Assembly (NCBI RefSeq): GCF_013385825.1
Contig: NZ_JACAPG010000021.1
Coordinates: 186,001 to 250,000, forward strand
Reading direction: 5' to 3'
From: Pseudomonas reactans
Lineage (GTDB): Bacteria > Pseudomonadota > Gammaproteobacteria > Pseudomonadales > Pseudomonadaceae
DNA: 64,000 nt
The number at the start of each line of letters is the position of its first letter. Position 1 is the stretch's first letter. Made by a program: the position numbers and the translations under genes. The notes under the pieces are model-generated. The model was not told where the DNA came from, ran no database searches, and saw nothing but the letters and a program-made list of their open reading frames with translations. Of the stretch, positions 35,924-44,885 are shown one piece after another.

Positions 35924-37180
35924 TTAGTAGTCGATAGGGTCGCGGATGATCGGGCAGGTCATGCAGTGGCCGCCGCCACGGCCACGGCCCAGTTCACCGG
36001 CACTGATAGTGATGACTTCCACACCGGCCTTGCGCAGCAAGGTGTTGGTGTAGGTGTTGCGGTCGTAACCGATCACCACGCCTGGCTCCACGGCCACCAC
36101 GTTGTTGCCGTCGTCCCACTGTTCGCGTTCAGCGGCGAAGCTGTTGCCGCCGGTCTCGACGACGCGCAGGGCCTTGAGGCCGAGGGCCGCGGCGACGGTG
36201 TCGAGGAAGTTGGTTTTCTCGCGTTGGATATCGATGCCGTGGGGCTTGCTCTCGTCAGGGCGCAGGGTGAAGGCGACGATCTGGTTGACCACTTCGGGGA
36301 AGATGGTGACCAGGTCGCGGTCGCAGAAGCTGAACACGGTGTCCAAGTGCATCGCGGCGCGGGATTTGGGCAGGCCGGCCACGATGACTTTTTCCACTGC
36401 CTTGTTCTTGAACAGGTTACGCGCCAGTTGGCCGATCGCCTGGTGGGACGAACGCTCGCCCATGCCGATCAGGACTACGCCGTTGCCGATCGGCATCACG
36501 TCGCCGCCTTCGAGGGTGGACGCGCCGTGTTCTTGATCCGGGTCGCCGTACCAGATCTGGAAGTCGGCGTTGGTGAACTCCGGGTGGAACTTGTAGATGG
36601 CGGTGGTCAGCAGGGTTTCCTGACGTCGCGCCGGCCAGTACATCGGGTTCAGCGTCACGCCGCCGTAGATCCAGCAGGTGGTGTCACGGGTGAACTGAGT
36701 GTTGGGCAGCGGCGGCAGGATGAAGCTGGAATGCCCGAGGAAGTCGCGGAACATCTCGATGGTCTTGCCACCGAAGCTGCTCGGCAGGTCATCGGCGGAC
36801 ACGCCACCAATCATGAATTCACTGATTTTGCGCGGCTCCAGGCTGCGCAGCCAGGAGCTGACTTCATCCACCAGGCCCAAGCCGACGGTGTTGGCGGTGA
36901 TCTTGCGCTCCAGGATCCAGTCCAGCGCTTCGGGGATGGCGACGATATCGGTCAGCAGGTTGTGCATTTCCAGCACATCAATATCCCGCTCGCGCATCTT
37001 GGTCACAAAGTCGAAATGGTCGCGCTTGGCCTGGGCCACCCACAGCACGTCATCGAACAGCAGTTCATCGCAGTTGTTGGGGGTTAGCCGCTGGTGGGCC
37101 AAGCCTGGGGAGCACACCATGACTTTGCGCAGTTTGCCGGCTTCGGAATGTACGCCGTACTTCACTTTTTCCGTGGTCAT
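35924..37180 (-). CDS. arcA: Arginine deiminase
   Basis: 418 residues. The catalytic Cys lies in RGGGHCMTCPIIRDP near the C-terminus (about Cys406), with FTRDTTCWIYGG earlier. ArcA hydrolyses arginine to citrulline and ammonia. ATG 37180 (MTTEKVKYGVHSEAGKLRKV) is preferred; an in-frame ATG at 37201 is less like homologues. It is the second gene of arcDABC, 33 bases after arcD. Confidence 0.98.
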   Translation of the reverse strand: MTTEKVKYGVHSEAGKLRKVMVCSPGLAHQRLTPNNCDELLFDDVLWVAQAKRDHFDFVTKMRERDIDVLEMHNLLTDIVAIPEALDWILERKITANTVGLGLVDEVSSWLRSLEPRKISEFMIGGVSADDLPSSFGGKTIEMFRDFLGHSSFILPPLPNTQFTRDTTCWIYGGVTLNPMYWPARRQETLLTTAIYKFHPEFTNADFQIWYGDPDQEHGASTLEGGDVMPIGNGVVLIGMGERSSHQAIGQLARNLFKNKAVEKVIVAGLPKSRAAMHLDTVFSFCDRDLVTIFPEVVNQIVAFTLRPDESKPHGIDIQREKTNFLDTVAAALGLKALRVVETGGNSFAAEREQWDDGNNVVAVEPGVVIGYDRNTYTNTLLRKAGVEVITISAGELGRGRGGGHCMTCPIIRDPIDY

Positions 37181-37213
37181 TACAGATCCTCCAGTGAACA
37201 AAAGATTCAGGTG

Positions 37214-38641
37214 TTACAGGGTCAGGAAGCCGTCGTAGAGCCCATAGGCCGCCACCAGGGCGCCAATGACCACTGCGGCGAAAATCAGCTTCTCGACGTT
37301 GGTGAAAATCGGTTTGCCCAGTTCACGCTTGGCCTTGGCGAACAGAATCGCGCCGGGCGCATAGAGCAGGGCGGAGAGCAGCAGGTATTTGGTGCCGCCG
37401 GCATACAGCAGCCAGATCGCGTAGATCAGGGCGATGGCGCCGATGAACAGGTCTTTCTTGCGCTCTTTCAGCGCGTTTTCGTAGGTCTCGCCACGCACCG
37501 CCAGCAGCAGGGCGTAGGCCGCCGACCACAGGTAAGGCACCAGGATCATCGAGGTGGCGAGGTAGATCAGCGACAGGTAAGTGCTGGCGGAAAACAGCGT
37601 GATCACCAGGAACAGCTGCACCATGGCGTTGGTCAGCCACAGGGCGTTGACCGGCACATGGTTGGCATTCTCCTTGCGCAGGAACTCCGGCATGGTGTGG
37701 TCCTTGGCGGCGGCGAACATGATCTCCGCACACAGCAGCACCCACGACAGCAGCGCCCCCAGCAGCGAGATGATCAGGCCGACGCTGATCAGCACCGCGC
37801 CCCAGTGGCCCACCACATGCTCCAGCACGGCGGCCATCGATGGGTTTTGCAGCTTGGCCAGTTCCGGTTGGGTCATGATGCCCAGGGACAGCACGTTCAC
37901 CAGCATCAGGAACAGCAGCACGGTGATAAAGCCGATGACGGTGGCCTTGCCCACGTCGGAGCGTTTTTCCGCACGGGACGAGAAGATGCTCGCGCCTTCG
38001 ATGCCGATGAACACCCAGACGGTGACCAGCATCATGTTGCGCACTTGGTTCATCACACTGCCCAGGTCGGGGTTTTTCACACCCCAGATGTCAGCGGTGA
38101 AGATCTCCAGCTTGAACGCAAACAGTGCGATCAACACGAACAGCACCAGCGGCACGACCTTGGCGACTGTGGTCACCAGGTTGATGAACGCCGCTTCCTT
38201 GATGCCGCGCAGGACTAGGAAATGTACGGCCCACAGCAGCACTGAGGCACCGATTACTGCAGCAGGGGTATTGCCCTCTCCAAATAGCGGGAAGAAATAA
38301 CCGAGGGTGCTGAACAACAGTACGAAGTACCCCACGTTGCCCAGCCAGGCGCTGATCCAGTAACCCCAGGCGGACGAGAAACCCATGTAGTCGCCGAAAC
38401 CGGCCTTGGCGTAGGCGTAGACCCCGCCGTCGAGGTCGGGCTTACGGTTGGCGAGGGTCTGGAACACAAATGCGAGGGTCAACATGCCGATGGCGGTAAT
38501 CACCCAACCAATCAACACCGCGCCGACATCGGCGCTGGCGGCCATGTTCTGCGGCAGTGAGAAGATCCCGCCGCCGATCATCGAGCCCACGACAAGTGCA
38601 ACCAGTGCGCCGAGTCGAAGTTTTCCGGGAGATTCAGACAT
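37214..38641 (-). CDS. arcD: Arginine/ornithine antiporter
   Basis: 475 residues with about 12-13 membrane helices, an APC-superfamily exchanger that imports arginine and exports ornithine. The N-terminus KLRLGALVALVVGSMIGGG has the conserved GSMIGGGIFSLP loop. It heads arcDABC. The ATG at 38641 (MSESPGKLRLGAL) replaces a longer in-frame start at 38698. A probable ANR-dependent promoter lies 27-75 bases upstream. A very similar paralogue is read divergently from 39089. Confidence 0.96.
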   Translation of the reverse strand: MSESPGKLRLGALVALVVGSMIGGGIFSLPQNMAASADVGAVLIGWVITAIGMLTLAFVFQTLANRKPDLDGGVYAYAKAGFGDYMGFSSAWGYWISAWLGNVGYFVLLFSTLGYFFPLFGEGNTPAAVIGASVLLWAVHFLVLRGIKEAAFINLVTTVAKVVPLVLFVLIALFAFKLEIFTADIWGVKNPDLGSVMNQVRNMMLVTVWVFIGIEGASIFSSRAEKRSDVGKATVIGFITVLLFLMLVNVLSLGIMTQPELAKLQNPSMAAVLEHVVGHWGAVLISVGLIISLLGALLSWVLLCAEIMFAAAKDHTMPEFLRKENANHVPVNALWLTNAMVQLFLVITLFSASTYLSLIYLATSMILVPYLWSAAYALLLAVRGETYENALKERKKDLFIGAIALIYAIWLLYAGGTKYLLLSALLYAPGAILFAKAKRELGKPIFTNVEKLIFAAVVIGALVAAYGLYDGFLTL

Positions 38642-38674
38642 TGCATAACTCCAATGCAGGAGAAGAGAGACCAC

Positions 38675-38716
38675 AGAATAATTCCGTGCGCTATTCAAAC
38701 AGCTGACTCAGATCAC
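38675..38716 (-). promoter_or_regulatory. ANR (FNR-type) promoter of arcDABC
   Basis: On the minus strand GTGAT-CTGA-GTCAG (38703-38716) resembles TTGAT-N4-ATCAA in eight of ten positions. A -10 hexamer TATTCT is at 38675-38680. A start near 38668 puts the box at -41.5, the class II position used by ANR in P. aeruginosa arc. Confidence 0.65.
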
Positions 38717-39088
38717 TTCATTGGCACATTCCATTGTGAATTAATGACTTAGGCTGGAAACTCGTGGGCGATATAAATCCTCGGAGAGGTGCTTTGCAGA
38801 GCGCTTCTCTCGCTTTATGGTTAATCTATTAGTCAGGTCCGTGGACGTTTGAAGCTAGACCGTATTTCCAGATGTGCAAACTTTTTGAACAATGTTTCAC
38901 CAAAGCGCTATAAGCGTTAGTGTGATGTGTTATTTAAATTCTAAATAAGCCTAAACGTGAATATTTGACAGGTCATTACGTTATGAGCGTGTCGGTTTTA
39001 TCGCCTTCTCTAATAAACGCTACACTCGCTGAGTTAATTAGTTGAGTGCACGGTCGTCAGCTCAAACGGTTATTGCTCAGGAGTGTTC

Positions 39089-40516
39089 ATGTCCCAACCG
39101 GTCCAGAAACTTCGACTCAGCGCCCTGATCGCCCTGGTGGTGGGCTCGATGATCGGCGGTGGGATCTTTTCCTTGCCGCAGAACATGGCCGCCCGCGCTG
39201 AGGTGGGGGCGGTGCTGATCGGTTGGGCAATCACCGCGGTTGGCATGCTGACCTTGGCGTTTGTGTTCCAGAGCTTGGCCAATCGCAAACCCGAGCTGGA
39301 CTCGGGGGTGTACGCCTACGCCAAGGCGGGTTTCGGCGACTACATGGGGTTTTCATCGGCTTGGGGCTACTGGATCAGCGCCTGGATGGGCAACGTTGGT
39401 TACTTCGTGTTGCTGTTTAGTACCCTCGGCTACTTTTTTCCGGTGTTCGGCCAGGGCAACACACCTGTTGCCATCGGCTGTGCGTCGCTGCTGCTGTGGG
39501 CCGTGCATTTCCTGGTGATGCGCGGGATCAAGGAGGCGGCGTTCATCAACCAGATCACCACCGTGGCCAAGATCGTGCCGTTGCTGATGTTCATCGTGAT
39601 CGCCGCCGTGGCGTTCAAGGCGGATATCTTCACCCGCGATATCTGGGGCCTGGGCAACCCGAAGATCGGCAGCGTGGTGGACCAGGTGCGCAACATGATG
39701 CTGGTCACCGTGTTTGTGTTTATCGGCATCGAAGGCGCCAGTGTCTACTCGGCGCGGGCCGAGAAACGCTCGGATGTGGGCCGCGCCACGGTGATTGGCT
39801 TCCTGGGGGTGCTGGCGTTGCTGGTGCTGGTTAACGTGCTGTCCCTGGGGATCATGAGCCAGCCGGAATTGGCGCAATTGCAAAACCCGTCCCTGGCGGG
39901 TGTGTTGGAACATATCGTCGGCCCCTGGGGGGCGATGGCGATCAGCATCGGCCTCGCGGTGTCGCTGCTCGGCGCCTTGTTGTCGTGGGCGCTGCTCTGC
40001 GCGGAAATCCTCTACGCCACCGCCCAGGACAAGACCATGCCGGCCTTCCTGAAAAAGGAAAACGTCAACCAGGTGCCGGTCAATGCGCTGTGGCTGACCA
40101 ATGTGATGATCCAGCTGTTCCTGGTGATCACGCTGTTTTCCCACAGCACCTACACCACCCTGATTTACCTGGCTTCCTCGATGATCCTGGTGCCCTACCT
40201 GTGGTCGGCCGCCTATGCGGTGCTGCTGAGCGGGCGCGGCGAGACCTATGAAGGTGCCCACGGCCAGCGCATGAAGGACCTGCTGGTCGGCCTGATTGCC
40301 CTCGGCTACGCGGTGTGGCTGCTCTACGCCGGGGGCTTGAAATACCTGCTGCTGTCGGCGTTGTTGTATGCGCCGGGCGTGATCCTGTTTGCCCTCGCCA
40401 AGCGTGAGCAGGGCCAGCCCTTGTTTACCCACATGGAAAAAGGCATTTTCAGCTGCGTGATCGCCGGCGCGGGGTTGGCGGCGTATGGCTTGTACAGCGG
40501 GGTGTTGTCGTTGTGA
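39089..40516 (+). CDS. Second arginine/ornithine antiporter-like protein (arcD paralogue)
   Basis: 475 residues, the same length as the arcD product and identical to it at most positions by eye (LRLSALIALVVGSMIGGGIF, AGFGDYMGFSSAWGYWISAW and so on). It should exchange basic amino acids across the inner membrane. The ATG at 39089 has CAGGAG seven bases upstream; the in-frame GTG at 39083 is inside that site. It is divergent from arcD across a 447-base AT-rich spacer, and its stop overlaps the start of the next gene by four bases. Substrate preference may differ from ArcD. Confidence 0.9.
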   Translation: MSQPVQKLRLSALIALVVGSMIGGGIFSLPQNMAARAEVGAVLIGWAITAVGMLTLAFVFQSLANRKPELDSGVYAYAKAGFGDYMGFSSAWGYWISAWMGNVGYFVLLFSTLGYFFPVFGQGNTPVAIGCASLLLWAVHFLVMRGIKEAAFINQITTVAKIVPLLMFIVIAAVAFKADIFTRDIWGLGNPKIGSVVDQVRNMMLVTVFVFIGIEGASVYSARAEKRSDVGRATVIGFLGVLALLVLVNVLSLGIMSQPELAQLQNPSLAGVLEHIVGPWGAMAISIGLAVSLLGALLSWALLCAEILYATAQDKTMPAFLKKENVNQVPVNALWLTNVMIQLFLVITLFSHSTYTTLIYLASSMILVPYLWSAAYAVLLSGRGETYEGAHGQRMKDLLVGLIALGYAVWLLYAGGLKYLLLSALLYAPGVILFALAKREQGQPLFTHMEKGIFSCVIAGAGLAAYGLYSGVLSL

Positions 40517-41376
40517 GACTGGCGTATCAGCCGCCCTACGACTGGGCGGCAATGGTGGGGTTTCTGTCGGCGCGGGCGATCGGCGGGATGGAGACGATCG
40601 AGGCGGGGGTGTACCGGCGCAGCATCAGCCTCGGCGGACAGCATGGCTGGATCAGCGTGGCAATTGGGGATGGCGATTGGCTCGACGTGGAGGTGGATTT
40701 TCCTGAAGCGGCAGCGTTGCCTGAGATCGAACGGCGCCTGCGCGCTATGTTTGATCTGGACGCCCAACCCCAGTTGATCAACCCGCAACTGGCGACGGAC
40801 CCATTGATGGCGCAGTTGGTTGCGGCGCGTCCGGGCCTGCGTGTGCCGGGTACCTGGGATGGCCTGGAACTGGCGATTCGGGCGGTGCTGGGCCAGCAAA
40901 TCACTGTGGTGGCCGCGATTCGTCTGGCGGGCAAGTTGGTGACGCAATACGGTCAGCCACTGGCAACCCCGCACGCCGGTATCACCCATGTATTTCCCAC
41001 CGCCGAGGTGTTGGCGGCGGCTGACCTGGCGACGCTGGGCATGCCCAAGGCACGTGGGCGGACCTTGTCGGGTGTGGCCCAGGCGTTGCTGGATGATCCC
41101 CACTTGTTCGAACCCCAGGCCAACCTCAAGGCCGGTGTGGCGCGGTTGGTGGCGTTACCGGGCATTGGCGACTGGACCGCGCAGTACATCGCCATGCGCC
41201 AGATGCGCGAGGTGGATGCGTTTGCGTCGGGGGATATCGGGTTGATCAATGCGTTGGTGGCGTTGGAAGGTGGGCCGGTGAGCCCACGCCAGTTGCTGGC
41301 GCGGGCTGAGGCTTGGCGACCGCTCAGGGCGTATGCGGCGCAGCATTTGTGGACGTCGTTGCAGCGGGCGGATTAG
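40513..41376 (+). CDS. DNA-3-methyladenine glycosylase 2 (AlkA-like)
   Basis: 287 residues with the AlkA N-terminal mixed domain (about 1-88) and a helix-hairpin-helix glycosylase fold: FLP-type loop ALPGIGDWTAQYIAMRQM (about 212-231) and the catalytic Asp in DAFASGDIGL. AlkA removes alkylated purines. It begins with GTG overlapping the arcD-paralogue stop (GTGA), a sign of shared transcription. This linkage to an antiporter is unusual; an Ada N-terminal domain is absent. Confidence 0.9.
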   Translation: MRLAYQPPYDWAAMVGFLSARAIGGMETIEAGVYRRSISLGGQHGWISVAIGDGDWLDVEVDFPEAAALPEIERRLRAMFDLDAQPQLINPQLATDPLMAQLVAARPGLRVPGTWDGLELAIRAVLGQQITVVAAIRLAGKLVTQYGQPLATPHAGITHVFPTAEVLAAADLATLGMPKARGRTLSGVAQALLDDPHLFEPQANLKAGVARLVALPGIGDWTAQYIAMRQMREVDAFASGDIGLINALVALEGGPVSPRQLLARAEAWRPLRAYAAQHLWTSLQRAD

Positions 41377-41394
41377 GAGTGCCTGCACTGGCCT

Positions 41395-41461
41395 CATCGC
41401 CGGCAAGCCGGCTCCTACAGTTGGAATGCGATTACCTGTAGGAGCCGGCTTGCCGGCGATG
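41395..41461. repeat. REP pair, opposite orientation
   Basis: CATCGCCGGCAAGCCGGCTC on the left and GAGCCGGCTTGCCGGCGATG on the right. Unlike the other pairs, the TGTAGGAG ends face inwards here. Sits between convergent alkA-like and CoA-transferase genes. Confidence 0.9.
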
Positions 41462-41473
41462 GCGGCCTACAGG

Positions 41474-42823
41474 TCACCACTGAGGCCGGTGTGAACCCAA
41501 TTCCCCAGCCGGTAAGTCCCACTGCAACGGCGTGCCGCTGATAGCGACCGGTGGCAACAATCGATGTGCTTGGCCCCACGCTGTCTGTTCCGCCAACAGG
41601 CCTTGATCTGTTGGCTCTTCGGCGCGCAACGCTGGCTGCTCCGGCACCTGTCCCGCCTCTACCAGCAACTTCGCCGTCCGCGCCAATGACAACCGCGCCG
41701 AACCTCCACGCCCGGTTTTCAACCGCTCGCTCAATGCCTGAATCGCACTGGCCGCCATCAAATACCCGGTGGCGTGATCCAGCGCCTGCAACGGCAGGGG
41801 CAGCGGTTTGTCCGTCTGTTTCCAGGCCATGCCAGCGGCGGCGATTCCGCTGCTCATCTGCACCAGGCTGTCGAAACCCCGGCGGTTGCGCCACGGGCCG
41901 CTCCAACCGTAGGCGTTGAGGCTCACGTCGATCAGGCCGGGGGCGAGGGTTTGCAGTCCATCGGCGGTGTAGCCCAGCTGTTCCAGGGCATCGGCGCGGT
42001 AACCATGGAACAGGATGTCGGCATCCTTGAGCAGGCCTTCGAAAACCTGTCGGCCTTCCGGGCTTTTCAAATCCAGGCGGGCGCAGCGTTTGCCCAGGGT
42101 CATTTCCGGTACTACGCCGGGCTCATTCCAGGTGGGCGAATCGATGCGCAGCACGTCAGCACCCAGGCCTGCAAGAAAGCGACTGGCGACGGGGCCGGCC
42201 AATACACGGGTCAGGTCCAGTACCTTGAGGCCCGCCAATGGCCGCGCAACCGAGCCGAGCCAGGGCTTGTCGGTGGTGGTTGCAAAGGTCTGGCGCTGCA
42301 CCAGTTCTTCGGCATTCACCGCCAACCCTTGGGGATGCGCCTGCCAGGCTTGCCAGTCACGCATCTGCGCGGCGCAACCGCCCTCATCGACAATCGCCTG
42401 TTCCAGTTCGGCGGCATTCCATTTGGCAACCTTGGTGGCCATTTCAGCTCGGTCGGTCACCTTGCCGAGTACACGCTCGGCCGCTGCGCGGTGATGGGGC
42501 GCGTTGGTGTGCAGGCGAATCCAGCCATCGGCGCTGGCGTAGTCGCCGGCCACTGGGTCCCACAGCGGGGGTGTTTCCCAGCCTACCGGGCGGATCGAAG
42601 AAGAAAACCAAAAGGACGCGAGGCGCCGGTCCACGCTGACGCTGGGCAGGCGCCCGGTCTGTTGCTGGATCAGTTGCGCCACCGCTTGGCCGGCAGCGCC
42701 GATGCTGGCGCTGGCCAGCTCAGTCACGGCGAAGGTCGAGGGCAGGGCGCCGGCTGAGGTAAAGGCCAGTGGCGTTTGTGGTAGAGCGAGTGCGGCTTGG
42801 ATGGGAGTCAGCAGGTCAGTCAT
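41474..42823 (-). CDS. CoA-transferase family III (CaiB/BaiF) protein with rearranged halves
   Basis: 449 residues. The usual N-terminal motif of this family, PLAGLKVLDLTRVLAGPVAS followed by FLAGLGADVLRID, appears only at about residue 195. The conserved Asp context NRRGFDSLVQMSSG is at about 320. What precedes residue 195 (GDYASADGWIRLHTNAPHH, AQMRDWQAWQAHPQGLAVNA) resembles the C-terminal half of family members, and that half is missing after residue 400. The order therefore looks circularly permuted. Such enzymes move CoA between acids. ATG 42823 has GGAGGG upstream. Substrate unknown. Confidence 0.85.
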   Translation of the reverse strand: MTDLLTPIQAALALPQTPLAFTSAGALPSTFAVTELASASIGAAGQAVAQLIQQQTGRLPSVSVDRRLASFWFSSSIRPVGWETPPLWDPVAGDYASADGWIRLHTNAPHHRAAAERVLGKVTDRAEMATKVAKWNAAELEQAIVDEGGCAAQMRDWQAWQAHPQGLAVNAEELVQRQTFATTTDKPWLGSVARPLAGLKVLDLTRVLAGPVASRFLAGLGADVLRIDSPTWNEPGVVPEMTLGKRCARLDLKSPEGRQVFEGLLKDADILFHGYRADALEQLGYTADGLQTLAPGLIDVSLNAYGWSGPWRNRRGFDSLVQMSSGIAAAGMAWKQTDKPLPLPLQALDHATGYLMAASAIQALSERLKTGRGGSARLSLARTAKLLVEAGQVPEQPALRAEEPTDQGLLAEQTAWGQAHRLLPPVAISGTPLQWDLPAGELGSHRPQW

Positions 42824-42863
42824 CAAAGGCCCTCCATAAGAGAAGGGCCACTATAGAAGATCA

Positions 42864-44207
42864 TCAGGCCGGTGTGACAACCCCAGGTTCCAATGGCAGG
42901 TCGATGCTGGCAACAAAACCGCCGTCAGGATGATTGGCCAAGATCAGGCTGCCACCATGGCGTTCGGCGGCGCGACGCGCTATCGCCAGGCCCAGGCCAT
43001 GGCCTTGTGCGGTCTGGCCGGGGGCACGGTAGAAGGGTTCGCCGAGCTGGCTCAAGTGTTCGGCCTCAACGCCGGGGCCGTGGTCGCGCACGCTGATCAG
43101 GATCCGATCACCCTGGCGCTGGGCGTGCAGTTCAATCGGCTGGCCCTGCGGATTGAAGCGTTGGGCATTGCGCAGCAGATTATCCACCGCGCGTTCGATC
43201 ATGGTCGGCCAGCCCTTCAGGTGCAGGTCGGTATCGGCGTTCAGTTGCACGAGCTGGTCCGGCGCGCCGAGTTGGGCATCCTTTTGCAGGGTCTTGAGCA
43301 GGGAAGTGAGGTCAACCTCTTCGGCGCTGGCGTTATCGGCATCGACACGGGCCAGTACCAGGATTTCGCTGATCAAGGCTTCCAGTCGGTCGCACTCACG
43401 GGTCAGGCGCGGCCAGAGTTTTTCCCGCTCTTCGGGACTGGCGCGTTCGGCCAACGCCAGGGCGATACGCAGACGGGCCAGGGGCGAGCGCAGTTCGTGG
43501 GACACGTCGCGCAGCAACTGGCGCTGGCTGCCGATCAGGCTTTGCAGGCGGGCGCCCATGCGGTTGAAATCGGTGGCCAGCACGCCGAATTCGTCGCGAC
43601 GGTTGGCCAGGCGCGCCAGGCTGTTTTGCTGATAGGTGGCTTGGCCAAGGTCGTGTACCGCGCCGCGTAAACGGCTGAGGGGACGGGTGATGGACAGCGT
43701 CACCAACAGGCTGAACAGGGTCAGCACCACCAGCGCAATCGCCAGCGCGCTCAGCGGCCACAAAAGGCTGCTGCGGTGCCAGGCGTCGAGTTCCGGGTGG
43801 GGGATGCGGTAGATCAGCAGGTAGGTGTCGCCGGTCTTTTCGCTGGTGTACTCGGCCGTCAGGCGACGCCAGGGCAGGTGACCGTCCTGGCTGTCATTCT
43901 GGCGCGCTTCGAAGGCGGCTGCGCGGCGCGGAAAGGTGCCGCGCACCACCGGCTCGCCGCTTTCATTCAGCACCTGCACGTCGATGTGGTACTGGCGCTT
44001 GCGCTGTTGCAGCAGATCCTGGGCCGCGTCCTCACCCTGGGTTTCGTAGAGTTGGGTCCACTCTTCGGCCAGGTTATTGAGGCCGGGGTGACGGCTGAGA
44101 ATCCACGCATCTTGATTGAGCATGTGCCCAAGCAGGATCGACAGCCCGGCAACCAAGGCGATGGCCAGCCAGAAACTGGCCAGGATGCGCCAGAACAATG
44201 AACGCAC
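42864..44207 (-). CDS. Sensor histidine kinase, Cpx-like
   Basis: 447 residues starting with GTG. Two membrane helices (about 7-28 and 150-172) flank a periplasmic sensor, then a HAMP segment (about 173-225), a dimerisation domain with the phosphorylated His237 in LLRDVSHELRSPLARLR, and an ATP-binding domain (NLLRNAQRF, DHGPG, GHGLGLAIARR). It is the likely partner of the response regulator at 44886. The Spy-like gene between them is unusual; Cpx family membership is inferred from the regulator box and the Spy-like neighbour. Confidence 0.9.
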   Translation of the reverse strand: MRSLFWRILASFWLAIALVAGLSILLGHMLNQDAWILSRHPGLNNLAEEWTQLYETQGEDAAQDLLQQRKRQYHIDVQVLNESGEPVVRGTFPRRAAAFEARQNDSQDGHLPWRRLTAEYTSEKTGDTYLLIYRIPHPELDAWHRSSLLWPLSALAIALVVLTLFSLLVTLSITRPLSRLRGAVHDLGQATYQQNSLARLANRRDEFGVLATDFNRMGARLQSLIGSQRQLLRDVSHELRSPLARLRIALALAERASPEEREKLWPRLTRECDRLEALISEILVLARVDADNASAEEVDLTSLLKTLQKDAQLGAPDQLVQLNADTDLHLKGWPTMIERAVDNLLRNAQRFNPQGQPIELHAQRQGDRILISVRDHGPGVEAEHLSQLGEPFYRAPGQTAQGHGLGLAIARRAAERHGGSLILANHPDGGFVASIDLPLEPGVVTPA

Positions 44208-44275
44208 AGGAAACCCTCAAACAGGAAAAGCCCAGTGGCGGTGGCCACTGGGCTGGGAGCGTTAACGCGGGTGCA

Positions 44276-44740
44276 TTATTGCGCTTTTTGCGGCTGTTGC
44301 GCTTTCCAGGCCTGGAATTCCTTCCATTCGGCGCGACGCTGTTCCTGCTGCTTGACGATCTCGTCGAACTTCTTCTGCTGGTCAGGCTTGAGCACCGCAC
44401 GGATATCCGCTTGGGTTTTCTGCTTGCCGGCGGCGATTTCGTCCTGCATGGCTTTCTGGTCAGCGGCTGGCAGTTTGTCCAAGTACTTCTTGGTCAGGTC
44501 TTTGCGAGCGTGCCATTGGTCGCCCATCAACTTGCCGATCTGCTGGCGCTGTTCCTTGCTCAGGTCCAGTTGGCTGAAAGCGCCGCCTTTGCCACGCGGA
44601 CCGTGTTCACCGCCGTGGCCCGGGCCACCCATCATGTGGCCTTCCGGGCCGCCCATCGGGCCTGGGCCTTCAGGCATTGCCGCCATGGCAACGGTGGGCA
44701 GGGCAGCGGCGAACATCAAAGCGATAAGGGTCTTGCGCAT
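44276..44740 (-). CDS. Spy/CpxP-like periplasmic protein (LTXXQ type)
   Basis: 154 residues. Signal peptide (about 1-20, ending AMA), a Gly/Met/His-rich linker (MPEGPGPMGGPEGHMMGG), then helical segments with LDLSKEQRQQIGKLMGDQ and LKPDQQKKFDEIVKQ, LTXXQ-like motifs of the Spy/CpxP/CnrX fold. These proteins chaperone envelope proteins or signal to CpxA. The His/Met-rich part could bind metal (inference). A GTAAA-N6-GTAAA box upstream suggests control by the neighbouring regulator. Confidence 0.85.
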   Translation of the reverse strand: MRKTLIALMFAAALPTVAMAAMPEGPGPMGGPEGHMMGGPGHGGEHGPRGKGGAFSQLDLSKEQRQQIGKLMGDQWHARKDLTKKYLDKLPAADQKAMQDEIAAGKQKTQADIRAVLKPDQQKKFDEIVKQQEQRRAEWKEFQAWKAQQPQKAQ

Positions 44741-44820
44741 GGTGATTCTCCTGTCTCTATTCCGGTGAGTCCGGATGTGAGTAGATTACGGAGATCAAGG
44801 TCAGCGGCGGTCAGGTGTGG

Positions 44821-44836
44821 GTAAAGCTTGGGTAAA
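44821..44836. promoter_or_regulatory. CpxR-type box upstream of the spy-like gene
   Basis: GTAAAGCTTGGGTAAA: two GTAAA half sites six bases apart in the same direction on the plus strand, 80-96 bases upstream of the ATG. A possible -10 TAATCT lies at 44783-44788 on the minus strand. Confidence 0.6.
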
Positions 44837-44885
44837 GACGATTTGGATGGGCGCTGACAAAACCAGGAGCCCAGGGCTCCCGATT

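Noticed and set aside
38947..38981. TTGACAGGTCATTA as an FNR-type box for the arcD paralogue
   Set aside because: The second half site does not match RTCAA and the distance to the start is too great.
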